DNA of 64,000 nt from Lepus europaeus (Eukaryota > Chordata > Mammalia > Lagomorpha > Leporidae). This document shows, in pieces, positions 1-10,449 of the stretch. Position 1 is the first letter of the stretch, and the number at the start of each line of letters is the position of its first letter. A program made the translations under genes and the position numbers. The stretch spans positions 76,027,179 to 76,091,178 of the forward strand of contig NC_084840.1 in assembly GCF_033115175.1 (NCBI RefSeq). The letters run 5' to 3'. Below the pieces are notes generated by a model. The model had not been told where the DNA came from and searched no databases. It saw only the letters and a list, made by a program, of their open reading frames with translations.

Positions 1-137
1 ACATGGGACTTGAACTAGCTCCTGGCTTAAGATCAGCTCAGCTCTGACTGTGGTAGTCATTTGGGGAATGAACCAGTGGATGGCTCTACCTCTTTCTGTA
101 ACTCTTTCAGATAAATAAAATAAATCTTAAAAAAAAA
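1..137 (+). mobile_element. CSINE, 3' part (cut by window start)
   Basis: The 3' half of a rabbit-type C-repeat SINE: 'gaaccagtggatgg', a pyrimidine-rich stretch, then 'aaataaatctt' and an A run. The 5' half lies outside the window. The ZC3H13 retrocopy appears to have inserted into this A tail, so its own target-site duplication cannot be separated from the As. Confidence 0.9.
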
Positions 138-376
138 ATGCCATCCTTATCAGTGGAAAGTTCAACCAACTCCTCTTTAATTGTTATGGGGGGAGTCTGT
201 GGGCCTCTTTTCTTCTTACTTTGCTGGGCGGCTTCTTCATCAGAAATATCAGAATCACCTTTGGATCTTTTACGCTTCTTTTCAATACTTTTCTTCTTCT
301 GTCCTTTTTTTGGTGAAAATACTTGACCATCTTCAGATGCTGTCTCTAGGTTACCTCTCTCTATTCCAACATCATC
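138..376 (-). pseudogene. ZC3H13: ZC3H13 retrocopy, inverted 5' segment
   Basis: On the minus strand, 376 down to 140 is open for 79 codons and matches the ZC3H13 region that lies immediately 5' of the sense part starting at 377. Short landmarks are FSPKKGQKKKS, DSDISDEEAAQQSKKKRG and IKEELVEL. The mRNA order is therefore kept, but this first part is flipped. That is the signature of twin priming by the L1 machinery. The inverted piece ends in AT at 138-139 (minus strand), the same two bases that open the sense piece (ATT, 377-379), a minimal microhomology. ZC3H13 itself is a nuclear scaffold of the WTAP/VIRMA/HAKAI m6A-methyltransferase complex. This fragment carries neither the CCCH finger nor a start and cannot make that protein. 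Confidence 0.9.
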
Positions 377-2864
377 ATTCTAGAGGATCCTCAGAAAAAA
401 GAAGATACAGCTTTCAGTGATTGGTCTGATGAGGATGTGCCTGATCGTACCGAGGTGACAGAAACAGAGCACACGGCTACCACTGTCACTCCTGGTGATA
501 CCCCCTCTCCTCTGTCCTCTCTTCTTCCTCCTCCACCTCCTATGGCTACTGCCACTGTGATGGCTACTCCTGCTCTTGCCCCCACTGCTACTGCCAACAC
601 TGCCACCACGATTTCCACCTCTGCCAATACCACCAGTACTTTTGCCAATGAGGATTCACATAGAAAATGCCACAGAACATGAGTGGAAAAAGTTGAGGCA
701 TGTCATGTTACTATAGAGGACACCCCACATCGCAAGCCAGTGGATCAGAAGAGGAGTAGCAGCCTTGGGAGCAATCGGAGTAATCGCAGTCATACATCTG
801 GTCGTCTGAGCTCACCATCCAATGACTCTGCCCATCGAAGTGGGGATGACCAAAGTGGGCGAAAGAGAGTACTGCATAGTGGCTCAAGGGACAGAGAAAA
901 AACAAAAAGCCTGGAAATCACAGGAGAGAGAAAATCGAGGATTGATCAGTTAAAGCGTGGAGAGCCCAGTCGAAGTACTTCTTCAGATCGCCAAGATTCA
1001 AGAAGCCATAGCTCAAGAAGGAGTTCTCCTGAGTCAGATCGACAGGTCCACTCAAGGTCCGGGTCATTTGACAGCAGAGATAGGCTTCAAGATCGAGATC
1101 GATATGAGCATGATAGAGAGCGAGAGAGAGAGAGGAGGGATACAAGGCAGAGAGAATGGGAACGGGATGCCGAGAAAGATTGGCCGCGGAACAGGGAAAG
1201 AGATAGATTGCGGGAACGAGAAAGAGAAAGAGACTTGGATAGGGAAAGAGAGAGACTGGTTCCTGATTCCATTGAAAGGGATAGGGACAGAACTTTTGAG
1301 AGTTCTTCTCAAATAGAATCTGTAAAACGCAGTGAAGCAAAACTGGACAATGAACATGAAAGAGATCCAGACGGTAGTTCATGGGACCCCGTAGCTTTGG
1401 ATAAAGAAAGAATGGATAAAGACCTGGGATCTGTGCAGGGATTCGAAGATACCAGTAAAGCTGAGAGAACTGAGACTGTCGAAGGAGAAGATGAGTCCAA
1501 GTTAGATGATGCACATTCCTTAGGTTCTGGTGCTGGAGAAGGATACGAGCCAATCAGTGATGATGAACTGGATGAAATTCTGGCAGGGGATGCAGAAAAG
1601 AGGGAAGATCAACAAGATGAGGAGAAGATGCCAGATCCATTAGATGTAATTGATGTAGACTGGTCTGGTCTTATGCCAAAGCATCCAAAAGAACCACGAG
1701 AACCTGGGGCTGCACTCCTAAAATTCACACCTGGAGCTGTTATGCTGAGAGTTGGACTTTCTAAAAAGTTGGCGGGTTCTGAACTTTTTACCAAAGTCAA
1801 AGAAACATGCCAGAGACTTTTAGAAAAGCCCAAAGATGCAGACAATCTGTTTGAACATGAATTGGGGGCTCTCAACATGGCTGCATTGTTACGAAAAGAA
1901 GAAAGAGCAAGTCTTCTTAGTAATCTCGGACCGTGCTGTAAAGCTCTGTGCTTCAGACGAGACTCTGCCATCCGCAAGCAGCTGGTTAAAAATGAGAAGG
2001 GTACTGTAAAACAAGCTTACACAAATGCTCCAATGGTAGACAACGAATTATTACGATTGAGTCTTAGATTATTTAAACGGAAGACTGCTTGCCATGCCCC
2101 AGGACACGAAAAGACTGAAGATAATAAACTGTCACAGCCCAACATCCAACAGGAACTGTGTGTATCTTAAGACTGATATTCAGTATATTTTTGGTACTAC
2201 CCTCCTGCAGCAGTGCACGTTACTTTTCAGAGTTCTTTGATTTGACAAACTTTGTTGTGACAAAGGCAAAGAAGATTTATCAGCCGTGCTAAAAGAGGGA
2301 AGAAATTTGATCTCTAGAGACTCTAGTTTTGGCTAACTTGGGATTTTACATTAATTTTTACACAGTACTTGCTACTTACGAAAAATAATGTGAAAGCATC
2401 TGGATTTAGTGGTCTATTCTGTATGTTGTGTTAACACTGAAGATTTTGGACAAAGGTTGTCACTGCTCTTCCAGCCTATTAATGTTTTTTATGAAATGGA
2501 GCCACTGATTTACGTTCTGGATCATCTATACAGAAACTGCATTTTATTCATAAACAATGTATTCATCACCGTAATTGCACATATTGTGCAATACCATGTT
2601 GTACAGAACATTTGAAAGGGAATACTGGGCCAGCATGGTATGTCTGTAGGCTAATCTCCAGCAGGAGGGAGCCAAGATACTTTTTCCTTTTGAAAATTCT
2701 AAAAATATTATTTCCTGAGTCTTTGCTTTTTAAAATATGTATGCGTTGTTACAGTATATATTGAATGCCTTTGGACCCTAAACGTTTGTTTGTTATCAGA
2801 GACTGTACTATTTTTATTTTTAATAAATGTACCTTCCCTTCCTTGTTCAAAAAAAAAAAAAAAA
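377..2864 (+). pseudogene. ZC3H13: ZC3H13 processed pseudogene (5'-truncated retrocopy), sense segment
   Basis: The sense part of an intronless copy of the ZC3H13 mRNA 3' portion. The reading frame runs from 377 to the stop at 2168-2170, with a single internal stop TGA at 680-682 where the parent has an Arg codon (HRT-stop-VEKVE). Recognisable segments are DWSDEDVPDRTEV, the Pro/Ala/Thr-rich stretch (about 500-650), the SR/RE-rich region (about 780-1300), YEPISDDELDEILAG (about 1543-1587), VIDVDWSGLMPKHPKEP (about 1645-1695) and the C-terminus QQELCVS. A 3'UTR of about 680 bp follows, with AATAAA at 2822-2827 and a 16-A tail at 2849-2864. The 495-codon open frame after the internal stop begins at GTG, not ATG, and the first in-frame Met is deep inside, so conventional translation is unlikely. 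About 600 codons with one stop suggest a moderately young insertion. Only the C-terminal part of the parent is represented. Confidence 0.95.
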
Positions 2865-3070
2865 GTCAGACTGACAGATTCCAGTCTTTCTACTTTGAAT
2901 CTATTTAATCCTGGGTAGAAGAAAAAGAACCTTGAAACTCATTACTGTCTTGTTTCCATTTCTTGTTGTGATAACAGCCCTGTTAAGTTTTTGTTGCTTT
3001 GATAATCCCTGGGAACATTTGTTCTTTCCTTACAATCAGAATCAGCTGACAAGGATTTTCTCATGGCAAT

Positions 3071-3762
3071 GTTTAATAACTCAAGGCCAGCATTGTGGCA
3101 CAGCAGTTTAAGCAGCCATCTGCAATACCAGCATCCCGCATGAACTCCAGTTCAAGTCCCAGCTGCTCTACTTTTGAGCTAACTCCTTACTAATGCACCT
3201 GGAAGATAGCCCAAGTGCTTAGGCCCCTGACACCCATGCGGGAGACCCAGATGGAGTTCCAGGTTCCTGATTTTGGCCTGGCCCAGCCCCAGCCATTGCT
3301 GCAAATTGAGAAATGAACCAGTAGATGGATGATCTCTTTCTCTGTCTTTCCCTCTTTCTCTGTCACTCTACCTTTCAAACAAATCACTTTTTTTTTTTTT
3401 TTTTGGACAGGCAGAGTGGACAGTCAGAGAGAGAGACAGAGAGAAAGGTCCTCCTCTTTGCCGTTGGTTCACCCTCCAATGGCCACCGCGGCCGGCTCAT
3501 CGCGCTGATCCGAAGCCAGGAGCCAGGTGCTTATCCTGGTCTCCCATGGGGTGCAGGGCCCAAGCACTTGGGCCATCCTCCACTGCACTCCCTGGCCACA
3601 GCAGAGAGCTGGACTGGAAGAGGGGCAACCGTGGGACAGAATCCGGCGCCCCGACCGGGACTAGAACCTGGTGTGCCGGCACTGCAGGCGGAGGATTAGC
3701 CTAGTGAGCCGCGGCGCTGGCCCAAACAAATCACTTAAAAAAAAAAAAGTTTAATAACTCAA
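3071..3762 (+). mobile_element. CSINE (older, +) interrupted by a younger CSINE, with TSDs
   Basis: The host SINE body is 3085-3389, resuming at about 3737-3748. Its target-site duplication is gtttaataactcaa (3071-3084 and 3749-3762). A second SINE sits inside it (see 3390-3722). Sequence outside the two A tails reads continuously once both insertions are removed. Confidence 0.93.
3390..3722 (-). mobile_element. Young CSINE nested in older CSINE
   Basis: Minus orientation: poly(T), 'gacaggcagagtggacag', then the body to 'gccgcggcgctggcc'. It is flanked by the perfect duplication caaacaaatcactt (3376-3389 and 3723-3736). CpG content is high and homology is full-length, consistent with recent activity. 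Confidence 0.95.
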
Positions 3763-4351
3763 AAGTTGGCTCTGCCTTGCCCCTCAAAGAAGGTGGACAG
3801 ACCCTGCTGGGAGGAGCAGCCTTGGCAGGCTCACGCAATGGTAGACCCAGGGGTGGGGGAGCCGAGGGAGGACTTCAGCCCAGCCAGTCCTGGGGAGGAA
3901 TGGGCAGGGGGTAGTGGCACGTGGTCATCTGATTTTCAGCTTTGAAGCAATCTCAGATTGAGTCTGTATTTCTAGAGCTGTCAACAACATCGGATGAGTC
4001 ACAGAACCAAGTGATTTCGTCTCTCCCCTCTACACTTCCAATTGTGCCTGCTGACATTCCTGTTCTCAGTCTAATAATGGACTATCGATCTCAGCACTGC
4101 TCTACTCCTAAGGAGCTCTTAGCACATCAAAGTGCTGTTTTAAAAACCCAGCCTAATTGCTGGGAGCTGTGAGGAAACAAGAATTGCCTGGCCAGGCTCA
4201 AGTCTTCCTCCATCCTTTTCCTTCTATCAGCATTTTAGATTAGTCATTGCAAGTAGCATAATCTGGTAACCTGAGGTCCTCAGGACAGACATTCTCCAGC
4301 CTGAGCAGCCATCAGAACCATCTGGAGAGCTGCTTCAACGGATTCCTGGGT
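3763..4351. other. Intergenic, mostly unassigned
   Basis: No gene or clear repeat was recognised in the first part. From about 4285 the sequence ('ccagcctgagcagccatcagaacc') resembles an old MER-type DNA-transposon relic. This seems to continue beyond the SINE at 4352-4588. Confidence 0.4.
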
Positions 4352-4588
4352 GGCCGGCGCGTCGGTGCTGTGGGTTGAGCTGCTGCCTGTGGAGCCAGCA
4401 TCCCATACTGGAGCACCAGTGTGAGTCCTGGGTGCTCTGCCTCAGGTCTAGATGCCTACTAATGCTCCTGGGAAAGCAGCAGAAGATGGCTCGAGTCCTT
4501 AGGCCTCCACCACCTATGTGGAAGACCCACAGAAGATCTCTCTCCCCCCCCCCACCCCCGTCATTCTGCATTTCAAATAAATAAATAT
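4352..4588 (+). mobile_element. CSINE, diverged
   Basis: Begins 'ggccggcgcgtcggtgctg', has the CSINE body 'gggaaagcagcagaagatgg' and ends in 'aaataaataaat'. It is shorter than young copies and splits an older repeat. Confidence 0.85.
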
Positions 4589-4599
4589 CAGTGTGGAAA

Positions 4600-4795
4600 A
4601 AGCTACAGATTTAGAGAACGAAAGCTTGCTGGGCCAAACCCTGAGTTTCTGATTGAGTCAGTGTCCAGTGGGGCCTGAGGATTTGCATTCGTAGCATTGC
4701 AGCAGGTTCCCAGGTGATAATGATGTTGCTCCTTGTGCTACTTCCTGAGCCCACTTCCAGAACTGAAAAGGGAACATGTGGAGTTTGAGAGCCGC
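4600..4795. repeat. Old MER-type DNA-transposon relic (tentative)
   Basis: 'ctgagtttctgattgagtca', 'ggggcctgaggatttgcatt' and 'ttcccaggtgataatgatg' resemble the mammalian-wide hAT-type relics whose consensus contains 'caggtgattctgatgc'. The family assignment is from memory and needs a repeat-library search. Confidence 0.4.
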
Positions 4796-5489
4796 TCTCC
4801 TGAGCATCCCTCCCTCAGCAAGATCGACCCCTGGGAAACAGCACAATCCTGATATTCCTTCGGCCAGGGCATGGGAAAAACACAAGAGCCACCTTTCTCC
4901 CAGGCTCCGGGGAGCAGCGAGTGCCCATGCCACCAGCTCTGTGGCTTTACTGCAGGAAGCACAGGACAAGGCCTTCCACCTGCTCTCTTAAGTGAGGCTA
5001 AAATCCAAGTAGGAAAAGACCTAACATTCTTTTGGGCCTATTCCCTGTCTTTCTTTAGCCAGGTACTTGCATTTCAAGCCTCCGCTCTCTGGTGGTAGCA
5101 AGTAAGACTTTGTCTCCCAATTCCAGTGAAGGACTCCCTGGTCATGTGAAACAGACTGGGGACCTTTGGAGGGGGACTGGGGGGCACTGGCAAAAAGGAG
5201 GTGTGCATAAAGGAAGAAGACAGACAAGCAAGAGAGTGCCAGAGCAGGGGCCAGCCGGGCATGAAATGCTCAGGCCAGTGCCTTTCCTTTCCTGCTCCCT
5301 CAAGCTTCTGCCAGACTGCCAGGCTTGGAGACTCCAGAGCCGTCCCTATTGCCTGCATGTACTCCCATGATGCCCTTCTGCCTGGTACCATGCTACTGCC
5401 TTGAGCTGCCCAGCTCCCTGGTGATTGCTAGTGGCCAGGTATATGCAAAGAGCAGGGGGTGGGAAGAAGCAGTCAGGGTCTGAAGCCCT
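4796..5489. other. Intergenic, nothing recognised
   Basis: No exon-like reading frame with splice sites, RNA gene or known repeat was recognised. Short open frames here show no familiar protein. Confidence 0.5.
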
Positions 5490-5650
5490 GCTGGCTCACC
5501 TCTGTGCACTGTGACAGACCCTCCTTGAGCCTCACTGTACAACGAGGTTAGGGGGTTCTTCATGGATTGCTGTAAAGATTCAAGGAAACCACATTGGCCT
5601 TGCCCTTCTGAAGTATTTGGTAAATGGCAGCTGCCATTATTACTTTCGTT
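5490..5650 (+). repeat. MIR fragment
   Basis: The order 'gtaaagattcaaggaaacc', then 'agtatttggtaaatggcagc', then 'tgccattattac' matches the 3' core of a mammalian-wide interspersed repeat (MIR). It is old and diverged. Confidence 0.6.
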
Positions 5651-6400
5651 ATTATTATGGCTTCAAGCAGGGAGGGGCTGCTTTCTGAGCCCTTAGGAGT
5701 GAAAAGGCACAAACACCAGGGCCAGCACAGGCACTGTTGCTGAGCCACAGTGCAGCTGACTGGGCAAGAAGAATCCAGCTACACAGGGTGGTGAGCTCCC
5801 AGACCAGAGTTTGTGTGTGCAGGCCTACATGCACCTGTGTGACTAGGAAAGGACGGATAATCCCAGTGCTGCAAAAAGCTGTGAATAATCATTCTATGAA
5901 CACATCTAATTCACAGATTTCGGTCTCTCCCAGTAAAGAGAACACGTTGGAGAAATGGAGAGTTCGGGTGGGAAAGTACAAGATGAGCCCGAAGCTTCCC
6001 CTGGTATCAGAAAGGAAGTGACCACTTTGTTTTGATGTCCCCAGGTGGTGAGAAGTGACCCAAAAGGTGTGGAAGTTAACCTGAAGGAGCACCGCGGGGG
6101 CAATCTGAGCAAGAAGAGAAATCATGCCAATAAATGGGACGTAATCCCCGGAATAAAACAAGGATTCTCAACTCTAAACTGGTACAAATAAATAGATAAA
6201 TGAATGCAGGCACTGGGAAAGCTTTTCCCCAGACTAGTGTTATGACAGATAAATGTAGAAAGGATTGCGGAACTAGAAAAGTTACCATTTGGCAAACCCC
6301 ATACTAGTAATTATATCAAGGCAGAAGCATCCGTGGATGCTACCATGAGTGAGCAAAAATATAATGAAAACCAGGATACAGACAGCCTCAAATTGTATTG
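5651..6400. other. Intergenic, nothing recognised
   Basis: Single-copy-looking sequence. No coding exon, RNA gene or repeat could be supported. Confidence 0.5.
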
Positions 6401-6409
6401 CTAATTATT

Positions 6410-6733
6410 TTTTAAAGATTTTATTTATTTATTTTAGAGGTACTGTTACAGACAGAGAGACAGAGAAAAAGGTCTTCTGTTGGTTCACTCCCCAAATGAC
6501 CACAATGGCCAGAGCTGCACCGATCTGAAGCCAGGAGCCAGGTGCTTCTTACTGGTCTCTCATGTGGGTGCAGGGGCCCAAACAGTTGGGCCATCTTCCA
6601 CTGCTTTCCCAGGCCATAGCAGAGAGCTGGATTGGAAAAGGAGCAGCCGGGACTAGAACTGATGTCCATATGGGATGCTGGCGCCACAGGCGGAAGATTA
6701 ACCTACTGCGCCACAGCACTGGCCCTATGTATC
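6410..6733 (-). mobile_element. CSINE with short TSD
   Basis: 'aaagattttatttatttatt' followed by 'gttacagacagagagacag' and the reversed body to 'cagcactggccc'. Flanked by ctaattatt (6401-6409 and 6734-6742). Confidence 0.92.
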
Positions 6734-6742
6734 ACTAATTAT

Positions 6743-7174
6743 TAAGGGAGAAGTTGCAACTTCACAGGGCAGGCCTTCAGCAAATTATCAAAGTTAATGG
6801 ACCAAATCAACATGTGCCCCCGATAGGATGTACTGAAAAGGACAAAGCATCACATCCTAATGTTCTTGCCAAAGATGCATAACCTGGATGTAATCATAAG
6901 GAAACAAGAGATACCTAAAAGAAGGCACATCCTACCAGCTAGTTTGCCAGGAGTTCTTCCAACACATCCAAATCGTGACAGACTGTGGAAGGGTTCTAGA
7001 TTAAAGGAGACTGAAGGCACAGTGGTGACCAACTGGGCAGAACAATCCCAGACCGAATCCTGAGCCACATCAAGGATGGTGCAAGGACTGTTGGCAAAGT
7101 TCGTGTAGTGTCATAATGATATTAATTTCCAGATTTTGAAGATGGCGTTGGGTAGCTTGTGGGTTTGGGAATGA
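6743..7174. other. Intergenic, nothing recognised
   Basis: No gene or assignable repeat was seen. Confidence 0.5.
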
Positions 7175-7189
7175 AGATTCAGAGAACTA

Positions 7190-7529
7190 GGCCGGCGCCG
7201 CGGCTCACTAGGCTAATCCTCCGCCTGCGGTGCCGGCACACCAGGTTCTAGTCCCGGTCGGGGCGCCGGATTCTGTCCCAGTTGCTCCTCTTCCAGGCCA
7301 GCTCTCTGCTGTGGCCCAGGAGTGCAGTGGAGGATGGCCCAAGTGCTTGGGCCCTGCACCCCATGGGAAACCAGGAGAAGCACCTGGCTCCTGGCTTCGG
7401 ATCAGCGCGATGTGTCGGCCGCGGCGGCCATTGGAGGGTGAACCAACAAAAAAGGAAGACCTTTCTCTCTGTCTCTCTCTCTCACTGTCCACTCTGCCTG
7501 TCAAAAAAAAAGAAAAAGAAAAAAAAAAA
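7190..7529 (+). mobile_element. Young CSINE with 15-bp TSD
   Basis: Starts 'ggccggcgccgcggctcac', is full length and ends in an A-rich tail with G interruptions. Flanked by agattcagagaacta (7175-7189 and 7530-7544). It lacks the extra internal segment found in some other young copies (see findings). Confidence 0.95.
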
Positions 7530-7544
7530 AGATTCAGAGAACTA

Positions 7545-8050
7545 GTCAAAGCAGCCAAAAGTACTGCCAGATTTGTGCCAGAGAACTCCCCTGGCTGGCA
7601 CACAGCACTAGGCCCACTCACTGACCCTGCAGCCGGAAGCCAGCACCAGCGCTGCTGCCTGACCGTGCCTGGGTGCCCACCCCAAAAGCCCAGGTGTGTG
7701 AGGTTCACGCTGTGTAGGTCTCACACTCAAGCTGGCTGCAAGGAAGGCTGGGGAATTTAGTCACCATTCCCAGCATTTGTAATGGAAGAGGGGTTCATGA
7801 ATTATCAGGTAGGGAATTCCCCAACCCAGGAAGAAAGCTCTCATGCTGAGCATGAGAAAAAGGAGTGGGAGGAGGAAGGGATTGACAAAGCACTTGGAAT
7901 GGAATCCAACAGTCAGCAGCAGGCACACAAGTTCAGTTTCCCACCACTGATGGCCTCTTCCTGTGGATTTATTTCTGTTTAGCTTTTAAAGACTAGTGAG
8001 AAAGGTGAGGCACAAAACAGCAGAGCTACTTGTTGAAAGTGGAAGGACAG
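7545..8050. other. Intergenic, nothing recognised
   Basis: No gene, RNA or assignable repeat was seen. Confidence 0.5.
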
Positions 8051-8340
8051 GGGCAGCCTTGTGGTGCAGCAGGTTAAGCCACCGCTCGCAAAGCCAGCAT
8101 CCAATAAGAAAGCACCAGTTTGATTCCTGGATGGTCTGCTTCATATTCATGCAAAAGCAGCAGAAGATGGCTTGGGCCCTTGCTACCCAGATGCAGGCCT
8201 GAGCTCCTGGCTTTGGCTTGGCCCCACCCTGGTTGTTGCAGCCATTTGGGAAGTATGGACCAGCAGATAGAAGATCCCTCCCCCTCCCCCTCTTTGTCCT
8301 TTCTCACTCTCTCCCCTCTTCAAATAAATATTTTCTTAAA
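8051..8340 (+). mobile_element. CSINE, diverged
   Basis: 'ggcagccttgtggtgcagca' at the 5' end, 'gcagcagaagatggcttggg' in the body and 'caaataaatattttcttaaa' at the tail. Confidence 0.85.
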
Positions 8341-8860
8341 GAAAGTCGAAAGACAAAGCTGAAACAGAATTAGTTATTTCAGAACTAGAATCAACTTTGG
8401 AGATCATTTAATGAAATGTCCCACTTTTCAATAAAACGAGCCATTAACTAAGTGACTGGTACAAGCTCCCTCAATAGCTGATGGCAAAGCTGTGATTTCA
8501 GGTCCCCACTTAACTGGGACAGTGACAGGGGGCAGGCGACGGCAGGTTCTAAAGGATCAGTCCTGGTTGCAGCAGCAGTATCCACACAAGGGTGCCGAGG
8601 GCTACTACAATCCTTCTCAGTGCCAGCATGGACCCTGGAAGCTTTGGAAGCCAGGGTGGTGAGGGTGTTCTCCGGCTGGGACTGACACCACTGCCCCCTT
8701 TTGCCCCTCCAAACAGAGGAGTGGCTGCGGCTTCTTACATGTACACTCTACAAATGCCAGTCCCTGTGTGACTTTTGCTTCTCTTTATCTTCCACAAGTT
8801 TCTAAACCAACTTGCTGTATTAAATCTCTACTCTCTGAAATGCCTACGTTTGTGGTTTCT
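8341..8860. other. Intergenic, nothing recognised
   Basis: No gene or clear repeat was found. The last part ('gaaatgcctacgtttgtgg') may belong to an older LTR relic next to the element at about 8872. Confidence 0.4.
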
Positions 8861-8871
8861 ATTGGTAGCTT

Positions 8872-9169
8872 TGGGACCCACAAGGAGGGAAGGCCTATAT
8901 TTCCAGGAATGGAGAGGCCTGCTTCCAGGGAAGAAAGTCCTTGTCAAGGTCCCTGTGGGTGCCTAAAGGTCAACCGATGAGGATCAGACCCGCCTCAACT
9001 TTTAACCCCCATGCCCTGAATCTATAAAAGGAGCCCTCCCAATCTCTGACGCGCGACTTCCCCGGCCCCCGCTCTGTTGCTCTGTTGGGACCAGGGAACC
9101 TCGCCCGGGAGCGGAACCCCAGTAAAAGCCTGTGAATTAATGATTCGCCTGCCTGGGAAGATTTGTTAC
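8872..9169 (+). mobile_element. Probable solo LTR of an endogenous retrovirus
   Basis: The layout resembles a retroviral LTR. A U3-like region is followed by a TATA box 'tataaaag' (9023-9030), a GC-rich R-like segment with CpGs, an AGTAAA poly(A)-signal variant (9121-9126) and a U5-like stretch ending near 'ttgttacgca'. The exact TG...CA ends and a target-site duplication could not be fixed, so the limits are approximate. No gag, pol or env coding sequence is next to it, so it would be a solo LTR. The alternative is a non-retroviral GC-rich unique segment. Confidence 0.5.
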
Positions 9170-9239
9170 GCACTGGACACCTTACATCTATCTTTATGAC
9201 TAGACCCCAGCTGCAACAGATAGAGCATAAAGGAAAAAG

Positions 9240-9360
9240 CATTTAGACTCAGAGTCGGAAGCCTGGTTTTGCCACTTACCATTGTGTGACTTTGGGTGTT
9301 ATATAACTTCCCCTACTTTAGTTTTTCCATCTGTAAAATGGGCCTATTCAAACTTATTTC
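9240..9360 (+). repeat. MIR fragment
   Basis: The series 'tttagactcagagtcgg', 'ttgccacttaccattgtgtg', 'tgactttgggtgttatataa' and 'ccatctgtaaaatggg' is the classic MIR core order. Confidence 0.75.
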
Positions 9361-9676
9361 AGATCTGGATATAATATTTTATCGATATTGGATATTGTTT
9401 TACCATTTTTAATGTAAGTGAATGTTTTTGTTTCTAGGGATAAAGAGGCATGATGTGCTTTGAATTGTTCAGAAAAAATTACCCATGTATAGCACACACA
9501 TCACATACCCCCCCACCCACATACAAATGCACACACAGACACACACACACCCACCACATTCACACAGAATAAAATCAAACATAAATATAAATAAAACCAA
9601 ATATGAAATTGGTGAATAGTTGGTCAATGTGGGAGAAGGGGTTACAAGTGTTATTATGAAGTCTGAAATTATTTCA

Positions 9677-10008
9677 GGGGCTGGCGCTGTGGTGCAGTGG
9701 GTTAACACCCTGGCCTGAAGCACCAGCATCCTATATGGGTGCCGGTTCGAGTCCCAGCTGCTCCACATCAAATCCAGCTCTCTGCTTTGGCCTGGGAAAG
9801 CAGTGTAAGATGGCCCAAGTCCTTGGGCACCTGCACCCACATGGGAGACCGGGAAGAAACTCCTGGCTTCAGATCGGCGCAGCTCCAGCCATTGCGGCCA
9901 GCTAGGGAGTGAACCATCAGATGGAAGACTTTTCTCTCTCTCTCTCTCTGCCTCTCTTCTCTCTGTGTAACTCCAACTTTCAAATAAATAAATAAATCTT
10001 AAAAAAAA
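9677..10008 (+). mobile_element. CSINE with 13-bp TSD
   Basis: Starts 'gggctggcgctgtggtgcag' and ends 'aaataaataaataaatctt' plus As. Flanked by gaaattatttcag (9664-9676 and 10009-10021). Confidence 0.95.
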
Positions 10009-10033
10009 GAAATTATTTCAGAATCAGTGCTTT

Positions 10034-10380
10034 GAAGGGTAGGCATTTAGCACAGTGGTTAATTTCCTCTTGGGCTGCCTGCATCCCCCTGGTTCAAGGT
10101 TCAGTTCCTCTGCTTTTGATCCAGCTTCCTGCTGATGTGCATCCTGGGAGGCGGCAGGTGATGGTTCAAGGACCTGGGTCCCTATCACACTGGGAGACCC
10201 GGATTGAGTTCCTGGCTCCTGGTTTTGGCCTAGCCTAGTCCCAGCTATTGCTAAGGCCATTTGTGGAGCAGACTAGCAAATGGAAGATCTCTTTCTGTCT
10301 GTCTATCTGTATCTGTCTCTGTCTCTCCACCTCTTTGCCTCTTAAATAAAGTGAAAATAAATAAGTAAAAATATAAAATC
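10034..10380 (+). mobile_element. Older CSINE-related repeat
   Basis: 'ggtaggcatttagcacagtg', 'ggttaatttcctcttgggc', 'atcctgggaggcggcagg' and a tail 'cttaaataaagtgaaaataa'. This is the older variant with 'gctgatgtgcatcctgggagg' in place of 'gcctgggaaagcagtag'. Confidence 0.8.
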
Positions 10381-10449
10381 ATTAAACAGTTGCTTTGAGG
10401 AATAAGCTGATTTGCTAACCTTTCAATAACACCTCCATTTTAAAGGAGG

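Noticed and set aside
683-2170. A 495-codon open frame that might be annotated as a gene
   Set aside because: It is the C-terminal ZC3H13 frame in a retrocopy. It begins at GTG directly after an in-frame TGA, and there is no promoter or ATG context. Treated as a pseudogene.
9720-9760. tRNA-like A and B boxes
   Set aside because: They are the internal RNA polymerase III promoter of a SINE. No tRNA cloverleaf with anticodon arm could be folded, and the same holds in the other SINE copies.
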